A DNA stretch of 17,599 bases from Desulfobulbus sp. (GTDB lineage: Bacteria; Desulfobacterota; Desulfobulbia; Desulfobulbales; Desulfobulbaceae), in the NCBI GenBank assembly GCA_030600525.1, contig JAUVLX010000028.1, forward strand, positions 1 to 17,599. The letters are read 5' to 3'. A program made the position numbers and the translations under genes. The notes below the pieces were generated by a model. The model had not been told where the DNA came from and ran no database searches. It was given only the letters and a program-made list of their open reading frames with translations. This document shows positions 1 to 8,160 of this stretch, piece after piece (within the stretch, counting starts at the first letter, position 1; the number at the start of each line of letters is the position of its first letter).

Positions 1-1504
1 TATGTGGCCAACTTTGTTTTGATAGAATACGGGACTGGTGCCGTTATGGCCGTTCCCGCACATGATCAGCGGGATTTTGAGTTTGCCCAAAAATATGACC
101 TACCCATAAGGGTTGTCATCCAGCCTGAAAACGAATCCCTTACCAGTGACAGCCTCGAAGCTGCCTTTGACGAACCTGGACACCTTATTGATTCTGCTGA
201 ATTTACCGGGCTTGATTCTATTGCTGCAAAAAAAAGCAATTATTGATCACGCCAGTAAACACGACTTTGGTCAACCGCACATAACCTACCGCCTCCGAGA
301 TTGGGGGATTTCCAGGCAACGATACTGGGGTGCACCCATCCCAATCGTGCATTGTGACAAGTGCGGAATTGTTCCAGTCCTTAAAGACACCTTACCTGTT
401 GTTCTTCCTGGTGCAGACAAAGCAGGTGGTCAACACACACCATTGCACCAGCAAGAATCATTTTATAAGACGACCTGTCCCAAGTGCGGCAAGGCTGCAC
501 GAAGAGAAACCGATACCATGGATACTTTTGTTGAGTCTTCATGGTATTTTATAAGATATACAAACCCCGGATTTCTTGATGGCCCTATTGATCCTGATGC
601 GGCCAAGTACTGGATGGCGGTTGACCAGTACATAGGTGGAGTTGAACACGCCATTCTCCATTTGCTTTATTCTCGTTTTTTTACAAAGGTACTTAGGGAT
701 CTTGGTTATGTAACCATCGATGAGCCATTTACCAATCTTTTGACTCAGGGGATGGTCATTAAAGATGGGGCAAAAATGTCAAAATCCAAAGGTAATGTCG
801 TTGACCCTAATGATCTTATAGAAAGATTTGGTGCTGATACTGTTCGTCTCTTTTCTTTGTTTGCAGCACCTCCAGAGAGAGACCTTGAATGGAATGCTCA
901 GGGCGTTGAAGGATCCTCACGATTTCTTAACCGCGTTTACCGGCTTATACAGCAAAATTTAGCGGCTTTTAGTGATGATAAAGCCATTGTCCCGGACAAT
1001 CTTAATGAGGCGTCTAGGGTATTGCACCGAAAAACACACCAAACCATTCGTAGGGTAACGGAAAGTATAGAATCAAATTTTCACTTTAATACCGCTATTT
1101 CAGGGGTAATGGAACTGGTTAATACTCTTACCGCTGTGCTGGGAGGTGAACAGGAAATTGACCTACCTGTACTCAAGCAAGCCCTTGAAACCATTTTGGT
1201 GCTGCTTTTCCCCATGGTACCTCATTTTTGTGAAGAATTATGGAAAGCAACCGATCATCCGCAGACCCTAGATCATGCGGTGTGGCCGCAGTTTGATGCT
1301 GATGCAGCTAAAGAGGAAGAGCTGACTATTGTTGTCCAAATAAACGGTAAGGTTCGTGCAAAGCTCCAGGTAGCTGCAGACATCAGTGATGATGAAATCC
1401 AAACCATTGCCCTTGCCAATGAAAAGATTCTTAAATTCATGCAGGACAAAGAGCCCAAGAAAGTTATTGTAGTTAAAAAGAAACTTGTTAATATTGTATT
1501 ATAA
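1..1504 (+). CDS. leuS: Leucyl-tRNA synthetase, 3' part, with an apparent frameshift
   Basis: Class I aminoacyl-tRNA synthetase that charges tRNA-Leu in the cytoplasm; the 5' part lies outside the window. About 500 residues are readable if two frames are joined near base 235. The first frame (1-234) holds the end of the CP1 editing domain, with GTGAVMAVPAHDQRD, whose last Asp matches the editing-site Asp345 of E. coli. The second frame (236-1501) continues with RLRDWGISRQRYWG, a zinc-knuckle pair CDKC (353-364) and CPKC (476-487), the catalytic KMSKS loop (773-787), the anticodon-binding helical domain, and a C-terminal domain ending in a Lys/Val-rich tail. As written, the first frame stops at TGA 244-246 and the second has no plausible start of its own, so this is one broken gene rather than a natural split enzyme. 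lptE follows after 54 bases, the same order as in E. coli. Identity is certain; only the integrity of the frame is in doubt. Confidence 0.95.
228..235 (+). other. A8 homopolymer at the leuS frame break
   Basis: Eight consecutive A residues lie exactly where leuS changes frame. Reading through in frame 1 gives AAKKSNY and then a stop; removing one A gives AAKKAIIDH, which continues into conserved synthetase sequence. A one-base sequencing or assembly error in a homopolymer is the simplest cause. RNA polymerase slippage on A8 is the biological alternative, since an A7 transcript would be in frame. Confidence 0.85.
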
Positions 1505-1546
1505 TTTGTTACAGTTACGTACTAACAACAATTGTTGCAGACTGAA

Positions 1547-1551
1547 AGGAG
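1547..1551 (+). promoter_or_regulatory. Ribosome binding site that sets the lptE start
   Basis: AGGAG inside AAAGGAGAG lies 7 bases before GTG 1559 and 13 bases before ATG 1565. The spacing favours GTG 1559 as the start. Confidence 0.7.
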
Positions 1552-1558
1552 AGAGACA

Positions 1559-2104
1559 GTGAAAATGAAAACCCGGGGACTGGCCGCTATTGTGTTCATT
1601 ACTTTCTGCCTCTGCAGTTGTAGCGCATATTATTTCCCCCATATTTATGAGGGACCAAGCCAGGTCATCTATGCTCCTACATGGGAAAATAGGACCAACA
1701 AACTTGGCCTTGATTCACAGATTTATCAATCCTTATCTAGATGGTTTCTAAAGTCCGACTCCATCACCATGACCAAAGACAAGGCAACGGCTGATCTTAT
1801 TCTTGCCGGGGAAATCGTTTCTATCAGTTTGCCGAGTATCTCCTGGGATGGCCAATCAAACGCCACCGATATTAAAGTCAGGCTCGGTGTTCGTTATGTG
1901 TTGAAAGATCTTAAAACAGGTATCATACTCTGGGAAGTGCCTGAACAGCTTTGGACAGAAGATTACCCTTCGCAAACACTCAATGCCACCGTCGAAGAAG
2001 AGGCCCTTGCCACTATTGTTGATGACCTCTCCGAGTCAATTTATTTGGGTACGTTAAAACGGCTACGGCAAAAGAATCAACAAGCTGGAACCGTTACCAA
2101 GTAA
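1559..2104 (+). CDS. lptE: LPS-assembly lipoprotein LptE family
   Basis: Predicted outer-membrane lipoprotein of the LptE family. The family member plugs the LptD beta-barrel and helps deliver lipopolysaccharide to the cell surface. The product is 181 residues from GTG 1559. It starts with a short basic segment (MKMKTRG), a hydrophobic stretch, and a lipobox LCSC, so Cys21 should be the lipidated first residue of the mature protein. After it come the family hallmarks: a segment rich in N-R-T (WENRTNKLGLD), an amphipathic helix, a strand-rich part with ADLILAGEIVSI, and VRYVLKDLKTGIILWE near the middle. A longer in-frame start at TTG 1532 would put nine extra residues before the signal and lies upstream of the ribosome binding site, so it is rejected. 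The position directly after leuS matches E. coli leuS-lptE and strongly supports the call, though sequence conservation in this family is low. A terminator closes the unit. Confidence 0.82.
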   Translation: MKMKTRGLAAIVFITFCLCSCSAYYFPHIYEGPSQVIYAPTWENRTNKLGLDSQIYQSLSRWFLKSDSITMTKDKATADLILAGEIVSISLPSISWDGQSNATDIKVRLGVRYVLKDLKTGIILWEVPEQLWTEDYPSQTLNATVEEEALATIVDDLSESIYLGTLKRLRQKNQQAGTVTK

Positions 2105-2124
2105 GCGAAACATTCATTCCTTAC

Positions 2125-2161
2125 AAGGCGCTTCAGAAAAATTTTCTGAAGCGCCTTTTTT
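2125..2161 (+). terminator. Intrinsic terminator after lptE
   Basis: AAGGCGCTTCAGAAAA (2125-2140) is perfectly complementary to TTTTCTGAAGCGCCTT (2142-2157), and T2156-2161 forms a six-base T run. The stem is long and GC-rich at its base, so it should end the leuS-lptE transcript efficiently. It lies 22 bases before the dusB start, so dusB needs its own promoter or readthrough. Confidence 0.92.
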
Positions 2162-2183
2162 ATTGTGATTTTAATTGAAACAA

Positions 2184-3158
2184 ATGAAACCTACGTGCCA
2201 ACCACTCCAAATTGGGAATCTTGTTTTACCCAACCCTTTTCTTCTTGCGCCCTTAGCCGGTTATACTGATCTTGCCTTTCGCATCTTATGTCGAGAAATG
2301 GGGGCTTCACTTTGTTTTTCTGAAATGATTAGTTGCCATGGTTTGGTGTATGGTCAGAAGAACACCTTAGTTTTGTTGGACACTGTGAGTGAAGAACGGC
2401 CTGTGGGCATTCAACTCTTTGGTAGCGATCCTGTTGCGATGGGTAAGGCTGCGGCTGTCGTTTCCACTTATCCCGTTGACTTGATCGATATCAACATGGG
2501 GTGTCCGGTGAGGAAAGTTATTAAAAAAGGGGCTGGTTCCGCATTGATGAAATCCCCTGAACTCGCTGAGGCCATAATCCAGGAAGTCTGTGCCAATACC
2601 TCCCTCCCAGTGACCGTTAAATTCCGTAGCGGATGGACCCATGACAGTATTACTGCAGTCTCCTTTGCCCGCATGGTGGAAAATGCAGGCGCAGCAGCAC
2701 TCACTGTCCATGCCCGAACGTGGTCTCAAGGGTTTGGGGGACTTGCAGATTGGGATATTATCCAACAGGTCACACAGGCGGTTTCCATTCCGGTTATCGG
2801 CAATGGCGACGTACTTTCTTACGAGGAAGGGGTACAGCGAATGAAACAGACCGAATGCGATGGTATTATGGTTGGTCGAGGAGCGTTAGGTAATCCCTGG
2901 GTTTTTTCCCCACAGGGCCGCCCTGCCACCATTTCAGGGAGACTCATTCAGTTAAAGCGACATATGGAGCTTTCCGATCAGTACCTTCCCAGCCAGAAAA
3001 TGCTTTTCAGGATTAAAAACCATGCTGGTCGGTATTGTGCGGAACTCCCGGGTGCTGCTCGTATCCGTAAAAAAATATATGACTGCGAGAATATGGTGGA
3101 GTTGCTGGATCTTTTTGCAACTGAAGCAAGCTATAACGAACCGAAAGATGATGACTAA
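2184..3158 (+). CDS. dusB: tRNA-dihydrouridine synthase, DusB type
   Basis: FMN enzyme that reduces a uridine in tRNA to dihydrouridine with NADPH. The product is 324 residues, the usual size. The N-terminal TIM barrel begins PFLLAPLAGYTDLAFR, the typical flavin-binding opening. IDINMGCPVRKV carries the catalytic Cys107, which protonates the uracil, and the following KKGAGSALMK is the pattern of the DusB subfamily rather than DusA or DusC. TVKFRSGW, LTVHART, IPVIGNGDV and the phosphate-gripping MVGRGALGNPW complete the barrel; a helical tRNA-binding domain follows. ATG 2184 is chosen over the in-frame TTG 2175; neither has a clear Shine-Dalgarno sequence. The gene is separated from lptE by a terminator, and its stop overlaps by 4 bases the stop of the convergent Sel1 gene. 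The Dus call is very secure; the B subtype is judged from motif pattern only. Confidence 0.93.
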   Translation: MKPTCQPLQIGNLVLPNPFLLAPLAGYTDLAFRILCREMGASLCFSEMISCHGLVYGQKNTLVLLDTVSEERPVGIQLFGSDPVAMGKAAAVVSTYPVDLIDINMGCPVRKVIKKGAGSALMKSPELAEAIIQEVCANTSLPVTVKFRSGWTHDSITAVSFARMVENAGAAALTVHARTWSQGFGGLADWDIIQQVTQAVSIPVIGNGDVLSYEEGVQRMKQTECDGIMVGRGALGNPWVFSPQGRPATISGRLIQLKRHMELSDQYLPSQKMLFRIKNHAGRYCAELPGAARIRKKIYDCENMVELLDLFATEASYNEPKDDD

Positions 3159-4021
3159 TTATTGGTCTTGTTTTTGGCCGCAGGCAGTATTGCTTCCGCT
3201 CCAAGGTTAAAACGTTCTATTTGTTGATACAAGCTCACTGAAATTGCCTGGGCACGATTAAGTTCTTCCCAACTCATATCAGCCATAAGACTGTTACGGT
3301 TAATCCTGGCAGTGGTGTTACCCTGGCTGGCTGCTATCGAATACCATGCATATCCTTGGGCAAGGTCTCTTGCTGTACCTGTACCGGTGGCATGCATCAT
3401 GCCCACATTGGATTGAGCTAAACTATCACCTTGTAAGGCAGCTCTGGTGTAGAGCTCCAAGGCCTTCAGCGATTCTCTTTGGCCGTCAAGTCCATTGTAA
3501 TAGATAAAAGCCAAGTCGGTAATTGCCGCCATATTATTTGTTGCCGCAGCAGAAACAAGCCATTTTTTGGCTTCTTTATAACTTTGTGGCACGCCGCTTC
3601 CGCGTAGGTACATACTGCCGATTACCTGCATGGATTCTGGAGAATGCTTACCCTGTTTTGCAGCCTGCAGCAGCCATTTAAATGCTTCTTTCTTGTCCGG
3701 ATCGGTCCCCAGCCCTTTAAAAAGCATACCGCCGACTATGAACTGTGCTTCAGCATCCCCTCTTTGCGCTGCAACCTGGTATAATCTCAAAGCTTTCGCA
3801 TAGTTTTTAGGCTTTCCTATGCCGTTATAATATTTATATGCTTGAATTTTATAAAGTTGAACTTTTTCATCGACCCCTCCGGCAGCATAGACATCCAAGG
3901 TACTGGAGGTAGACAGTAATAATAAAATCCCCAAAACAATTTTAAGGGGCAATTTCAGGAAAAGTGTGTGTCTACTGCATCGTAGACATGCAAAATTGTG
4001 GTGCCTGCCTATCTTTTTCAT
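3155..4021 (-). CDS. Exported Sel1-repeat (TPR-like) protein
   Basis: A 288-residue protein built from about five Sel1-like repeats, each near 36 residues, at roughly residues 52-88, 89-127, 128-163, 164-199 and 200-235. They show the usual A-x-x-x-Y-x-x-A-A-x-x-G-x-x-x-A-Q pattern, e.g. ALRLYQVAAQRGDAEAQ. Such repeats form a superhelix that binds other proteins; no enzymatic residues are seen. The N-terminus is basic, followed by the hydrophobic segment IVLGILLLLSTSS and a possible signal-peptidase site near VYA-A (about residue 46), so export to the periplasm or membrane anchoring is predicted. The basic region before the hydrophobic core is unusually long for a signal peptide. The ATG overlaps the TGA of the VWA gene (ATGA, 4018-4021), which implies translational coupling and a shared operon. 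Its stop overlaps that of dusB on the other strand. Function in the operon is unknown. Confidence 0.88.
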   Translation of the reverse strand: MKKIGRHHNFACLRCSRHTLFLKLPLKIVLGILLLLSTSSTLDVYAAGGVDEKVQLYKIQAYKYYNGIGKPKNYAKALRLYQVAAQRGDAEAQFIVGGMLFKGLGTDPDKKEAFKWLLQAAKQGKHSPESMQVIGSMYLRGSGVPQSYKEAKKWLVSAAATNNMAAITDLAFIYYNGLDGQRESLKALELYTRAALQGDSLAQSNVGMMHATGTGTARDLAQGYAWYSIAASQGNTTARINRNSLMADMSWEELNRAQAISVSLYQQIERFNLGAEAILPAAKNKTNN

Positions 4022-6291
4022 GTCGTTAACACTTTATAAATTTCTGGTACTAATAAAGGCAACCGTATAACATTGTTAACAAAAATATAATTTACGGGTC
4101 CATACATATGTGCCATATATGATTGGGCATGTCTATCTATTGTTATGCAGAATGGGTGAACTCCTTGCGATTTTGCTTCAAGTAAAGCTTGCCGGGTATC
4201 TTCAATGGCATATTTTCCTTTATAATCATCATAGTCCTCAGGTTTGCCGTCTGATAAAATGATGAGAAGCTTCATTTTTGCCTCAATATCTGCAAAAAGA
4301 GCGTTCATATGGCGGATGGCTGGCGCCATGCGCGTGTATTCTCTGGGCCCTATCCCTGTAATTTTTTGCTGAACGTTTGTGTCATATTTTTCCTCAATGG
4401 TTTTAATCGGGAATATTTCGCAACGGAGACGCCGCATACCAGAAAAACCGTATATGCCATATCGGTCATCAAGCATCTCCATTGCTTCACTTAAAAGAAC
4501 CAGTGCCTCTTTTATTGACTTGCCAACCCATCCTTCAGTGGAGTTTGACATATCAACCAGAAAGAGTACGGCAATGTCTCGTTGATCGCGTAGGAGCCGA
4601 ATAAACAATCTGTCTGAAGGCGGGTAGCCAGCAACAGTATCGGCAAGTGATTCGACCAGAGCATCAAAATCAATGTCATCTCCATCACGCTGTCGGCGGA
4701 TAAAATGCTCACTGGTCTGCATGATTTCAAACTGGTATCGTAGTCGTATAATCTGGCCACGGTACTTGTTGAGTGTATCTGCAATAAAAGTTGATTTTAC
4801 GGGTACAATTGGTTTTTCAACCACGACACACCAATTTTTTCTGAACCCCTTCCGACGGTAATCCCATTCATCATAGACAACAGGTGCTTTACTGTCTGCC
4901 CCTTGTGTGGCAGGATAAAGATCAGGAGTTCCCTTGCTCTGACCTGCCTGACCAGCAGCACTGCTGACGTAATGCTCAGGCAGATAGCCCATGTCATCTA
5001 TGATATCCTGTGTTAATGATGACAATTCGTCTGTAAGCTTAACCTCTTGATTATCAATCTGAATATAAACAGGTTCACGTGATTGGTTCTTTTCTTCGCT
5101 ATGTTTATTGCCAATGACGACTCGTGCTTGATCTGCGGATTGTGGCATCGAGGCTTGAAGCTCATCCGATACACTTTCAGATTCATCTAAAATGGAGTCA
5201 GGTAATTGCATCAAAAGAGTGGAAAAGGCACCTATAAAATGTTTCTTATCCTGTTTTCTTTTATCCATGACCGCTGCAACAACTGCATCCAGTCGTAATT
5301 CACCTTGAAAAAACAGTGGCGTACCTAAAATCTCGGCAAGAGTCTGTTCATCTAAAAGAGGGTATATCGCCTTTGCCGCTCTTTTGCTGACGGTAAAGTT
5401 GGAAGTGTTATCAGTACAGCGATTAATCGATTGCTTAACCTTTTCAACTGTTGAGGAAGATGCTTTATATTCAAGGCGTAAAAGAAGCATATTTTGCAGG
5501 AGGTCGGCCACTGTAGAGGTCTCTTCCTGGTTGTTGAAATCAGATAAAAGTGCGGGCAAAAGCCTTTTCACCTGCCGCATGAGGCCAGGCAGTTCTTGGC
5601 CCAGAAAGCAGGTAATACGAATTGTTTCGCAAAAATAATAGAGCCTGCTTCCTAAGATGCTGTCAGTAAAAGTAGAAAAAAACGCCTCTAAAGGATGAGT
5701 AGTGAAAGCCACATCACCAGACTCTGTAATGGCAAGGGTTTTAAGTTTTATAGATGCCCACTGAAAGGAAACCATGAACTTGTACATTAAAAAACACAGC
5801 TCTCTGTCTGCGAACAGGTGTAATTCTTCCGGCAAAAAAATAGCAGAGGTATTGGTATACAGATTTTTGGCAGGAAGTAACAGAACTTCCCTTCCAGCCA
5901 ACCCATTAACATAAGGTTGTAACCTTCCTTTCGCTTCTTCAAAACGGAGTCCGCGTTTTCCCTGCAGTCGTGAAATGAAATCTGGAACCCAGCTTATACA
6001 TGATTGTGCAGCGTGCAAGCCTCCTCGTTCGTAATAATCAAGCAGTTCTTTGACCCACTCGGCTAATAAACCATACTCCACAAGAGGTATGACTTCTTCA
6101 ATTCGAGTTAGGAAGGTGAAGCAGAGCGCATTGGATACAGGCCAGATTACAGGTACCTGAGCAAGTATCGTATTTTTTATACTTTCCTGCTGTTGAGCAA
6201 GTGCCAACAGAGCGTCTTCAACCTCCCATTCATTTGGCAAGCTTGGCTCTACTAGAGCAAAAAACTTTTTTGTCAGCGTCGTTATCTGCAT
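4018..6291 (-). CDS. NorD/CbbO-family von Willebrand factor A protein
   Basis: A 757-residue cytoplasmic protein with a long helical N-terminal region, an acidic linker, and a C-terminal VWA domain (about residues 572-757). The metal-ion-dependent adhesion site is complete: DMSNS (580-584), Thr653 in YTRMAP, and Asp681 in LSDGKPEDYDD. The segment EWDYRRKGFRKNWC before the VWA domain and RRQRDGDDIDFDA are typical of NorD/CbbO proteins. In characterised systems this protein is the adaptor of the neighbouring MoxR-type ATPase: CbbO with CbbQ reactivates Rubisco, and NorD with NorQ is needed for active NO reductase, probably for metal insertion. It starts 3 bases after the ATPase stop, so the two are translationally coupled. 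No Rubisco or NO reductase gene is present here, so the client cannot be named and no symbol is given. Length is nearer CbbO than the shorter NorD proteins as I recall them. Confidence 0.9.
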   Translation of the reverse strand: MQITTLTKKFFALVEPSLPNEWEVEDALLALAQQQESIKNTILAQVPVIWPVSNALCFTFLTRIEEVIPLVEYGLLAEWVKELLDYYERGGLHAAQSCISWVPDFISRLQGKRGLRFEEAKGRLQPYVNGLAGREVLLLPAKNLYTNTSAIFLPEELHLFADRELCFLMYKFMVSFQWASIKLKTLAITESGDVAFTTHPLEAFFSTFTDSILGSRLYYFCETIRITCFLGQELPGLMRQVKRLLPALLSDFNNQEETSTVADLLQNMLLLRLEYKASSSTVEKVKQSINRCTDNTSNFTVSKRAAKAIYPLLDEQTLAEILGTPLFFQGELRLDAVVAAVMDKRKQDKKHFIGAFSTLLMQLPDSILDESESVSDELQASMPQSADQARVVIGNKHSEEKNQSREPVYIQIDNQEVKLTDELSSLTQDIIDDMGYLPEHYVSSAAGQAGQSKGTPDLYPATQGADSKAPVVYDEWDYRRKGFRKNWCVVVEKPIVPVKSTFIADTLNKYRGQIIRLRYQFEIMQTSEHFIRRQRDGDDIDFDALVESLADTVAGYPPSDRLFIRLLRDQRDIAVLFLVDMSNSTEGWVGKSIKEALVLLSEAMEMLDDRYGIYGFSGMRRLRCEIFPIKTIEEKYDTNVQQKITGIGPREYTRMAPAIRHMNALFADIEAKMKLLIILSDGKPEDYDDYKGKYAIEDTRQALLEAKSQGVHPFCITIDRHAQSYMAHMYGPVNYIFVNNVIRLPLLVPEIYKVLTT

Positions 6292-6294
6292 TAA

Positions 6295-7107
6295 TTACCA
6301 AAGAGAACTCACCATCTCATCAAGGGCACTCATCAGCTCCTGGTCATCGGTCAGGGGTTCGACAATGGCGACCCGACAGGCCAAATGGATTGGTATTCCA
6401 CAAGTTACAAGCTTGCCAGCCTGGATCAGTAATCTGGTACTGGCACCTTCTACAAGTCCAGAGTCTTTTAAACCACGAGTCATGTGGGCAAGTTTAACCA
6501 AAGAACGGGCCAATTCAACATCAACCTCCCCTTCTTGTTGTACAATCTTTATTTCCTGTTCGATTTCAGGGTAATCAAAAGAAAGGGCAATAAAACGCTG
6601 TCTGGTTGATGTCTTAAGGTCTTTCAAAACGCTCTGGTAACCAGGGTTATAGGAGACCGCAAGCATGAACTCCGGCGGAGCCATAATCAACTCCCCTTTT
6701 TTTTCAACCGGTAGTTCTCTCCTGTCGTCAGCCAGGGGGTGAATCACTACTGTTGTATCCTTTCGCGCCTCAACAATTTCATCCAGATAGCAAATAGCCC
6801 CTTTTCTGACCGCAAGGGTAAGTGGGCCATCCTTCCAAACAGCCTCTCCACCGCGGATAAGATATCTACCTACCAGGTCACTGGTCGATAAGTCATCATG
6901 ACAGGACACCGTTATTAAGGGTCGTCGCAATTTCCAGGCAAGATATTGCATAAAACGCGTTTTTCCGCATCCTGTTGGGCCTTTGAGAAGCAGAGGTGCA
7001 CCAATGATATAGGCTGCCATTGCCACACTTACCTCATCTGCTGTTTGCAGATAATACGGTTCATCGACAATGGTATGTTCTTCGATTTTAGTGTTTCGAT
7101 CTGCCAT
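6295..7107 (-). CDS. CbbQ/NirQ/NorQ-family MoxR AAA+ ATPase
   Basis: A 270-residue MoxR-class AAA+ ATPase expected to form a hexameric ring that, with its VWA partner, remodels a client enzyme. Visible parts: Walker A GPTGCGKT (43-50), the conserved CHDDLSTSDLVGRYL (69-83), Walker B CYLDE (106-110), sensor-1 region VSYNP (151-155), arginine-finger region STRQRF (167-172), and sensor-2 region GASTRLL (221-227). The sequence is typical CbbQ/NorQ along its full length. ATG 7107 is chosen because AGGAG lies 7 bases upstream and family members start close to this point; the open frame runs further upstream to 7203 but without family-like sequence. It is the first gene of the operon with the VWA and Sel1 genes. 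Its 5' side faces the PHP gene divergently. CbbQ and NorQ cannot be told apart without the client gene. Confidence 0.93.
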   Translation of the reverse strand: MADRNTKIEEHTIVDEPYYLQTADEVSVAMAAYIIGAPLLLKGPTGCGKTRFMQYLAWKLRRPLITVSCHDDLSTSDLVGRYLIRGGEAVWKDGPLTLAVRKGAICYLDEIVEARKDTTVVIHPLADDRRELPVEKKGELIMAPPEFMLAVSYNPGYQSVLKDLKTSTRQRFIALSFDYPEIEQEIKIVQQEGEVDVELARSLVKLAHMTRGLKDSGLVEGASTRLLIQAGKLVTCGIPIHLACRVAIVEPLTDDQELMSALDEMVSSLW

Positions 7108-7283
7108 CAACGTTCTCCTTTTACTTGAATTGTTTAAATGTAAGGATTTGAATAAGAAAGACAACCTGTAGTTATAAAAGGTTTTTATTTGGCTGTTGCA
7201 CAAAAGAACATGCGTGATTAAGCTGACGAAATAGTTTCAAAAAAACTAAAATCGCTCTAACTCACCACTACCCATCTTATTTA
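7108..7283. promoter_or_regulatory. Divergent promoter region, AAA+ operon versus PHP gene
   Basis: This 176-base AT-rich gap separates two divergently read units and must hold both promoters. For the plus strand TTGAAT (7148-7153) and TTATAA (7172-7177) stand 18 bases apart. For the minus strand TTGTGC (7203-7198) and TTTTAT (7179-7174) also have an 18-base spacer. Both are poor matches, and they overlap. A perfect inverted repeat TAGTTT-CAAAA-AAACTA (7232-7248) could be an operator. The exact promoters are uncertain. Confidence 0.4.
7115..7119 (-). promoter_or_regulatory. Ribosome binding site of the AAA+ ATPase gene
   Basis: On the minus strand AGGAG within AAAAGGAGAACG stands 7 bases before ATG 7107. 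It decides the start against the longer open frame that begins at 7203. Confidence 0.75.
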
Positions 7284-8132
7284 ATGTGCATCGATTTACA
7301 TACCCACTCAGTTTACTCGGACGGCAGTTACACTCCGCTAGAGCTTGTTGAACTCGCTGTTAAACAAGGCGTTACAGCATTAGCATTAACCGATCATGAC
7401 ACCATGGCCGGCGTTGAGGAAATAATGCAATTGGGGTCGGAATACAACCTGACTGTCCTCTCCGGTGTTGAGATCAGTGCTATGTACGATAAACAGAGCA
7501 TCCACCTCCTTGGGTATGGTATAGACCCGACCAACAGTGAATTTACCCACTGGCTTACCCTGTTGCAAGATGGGCGTGAAAAACGTAATCATAAGATTCT
7601 AATCTCATTGCAGGAGCTTGGCTTCGAAATAACCAATAATGATCTGCAACAAATTTCAGGTACAGGACTTGCCGGGCGCCCTCATATTGCCAATATTTTA
7701 ATGAACAAAGGTATTGTTCGTTCCTTTAACGAAGCTTTTCGATCTTACTTGGGAAAAGGGAAAAAAGCCTGGCACTGTCGATTCTGTTATTCTGCTATCG
7801 AAACAATCAGCGCCATACATCGTGCCGGCGGAATAGCCGTCCTTGCTCACCCTGGACCGATAGATTCCAGCATGAAACGTCAGCCGGCCCTTGTTCGCGA
7901 GCTAGCCATGTATGGATTGGATGGTATTGAAATTTATTACCCCTCCCATTCAAGAAAGATGAAAAAGAAGCTGTTTAGCCTTGCGGCTGAACATCATCTG
8001 CTCGTGACAGGCGGCAGCGATTACCACGGAGCAACTCGTCCTGCCAATATGCTGGCCTGTAGTAGGGGTACGTTTTGTCCACCACTAGAACTACTCGCGC
8101 CCATTTTAGAAAAAATTAAACAATACAAATAG
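7284..8132 (+). CDS. PHP-domain phosphoesterase, RNase AM/YciV type
   Basis: A 282-residue metal-dependent phosphoesterase of the PHP superfamily. Nearest characterised relatives are E. coli RNase AM (YciV), a 5'-3' exonuclease acting on short RNAs and rRNA 5' ends, and the 3',5'-nucleotide bisphosphate phosphatases of the same family. Predicted metal ligands are all present: HTH (His6, His8) with Asp13, the TDHDT motif (His38, Asp39), Glu63 in GVEIS, His134 in GRPHIA, His189 in LAHPG, and Asp246/His248 in GGSDYHG. A helical insertion (about residues 82-160) lies between the two halves, as in YciV. ATG 7284 directly precedes the first metal motif, as usual, though no Shine-Dalgarno sequence is seen. 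The regulator gene begins 28 bases downstream, so the two are likely cotranscribed. Exact substrate cannot be read from sequence. Confidence 0.9.
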   Translation: MCIDLHTHSVYSDGSYTPLELVELAVKQGVTALALTDHDTMAGVEEIMQLGSEYNLTVLSGVEISAMYDKQSIHLLGYGIDPTNSEFTHWLTLLQDGREKRNHKILISLQELGFEITNNDLQQISGTGLAGRPHIANILMNKGIVRSFNEAFRSYLGKGKKAWHCRFCYSAIETISAIHRAGGIAVLAHPGPIDSSMKRQPALVRELAMYGLDGIEIYYPSHSRKMKKKLFSLAAEHHLLVTGGSDYHGATRPANMLACSRGTFCPPLELLAPILEKIKQYK

Positions 8133-8160
8133 CTAAAATCTCTTTTTACCTGACAATGCC

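Noticed and set aside
113..1504. Second half of leuS as an independent beta subunit, as in the split LeuRS of Aquifex
   Set aside because: There is no plausible start codon or ribosome binding site near the frame change, and both halves join cleanly by removing one A from a homopolymer.
2367..2765. A 132-residue frame antisense to dusB
   Set aside because: It lies wholly inside a clearly conserved gene and shows no domain, so it is a reading-frame shadow.
7108..7203. N-terminal extension of the AAA+ ATPase to 7203
   Set aside because: The extra 32 residues are not family-like, and a good ribosome binding site stands directly before ATG 7107.
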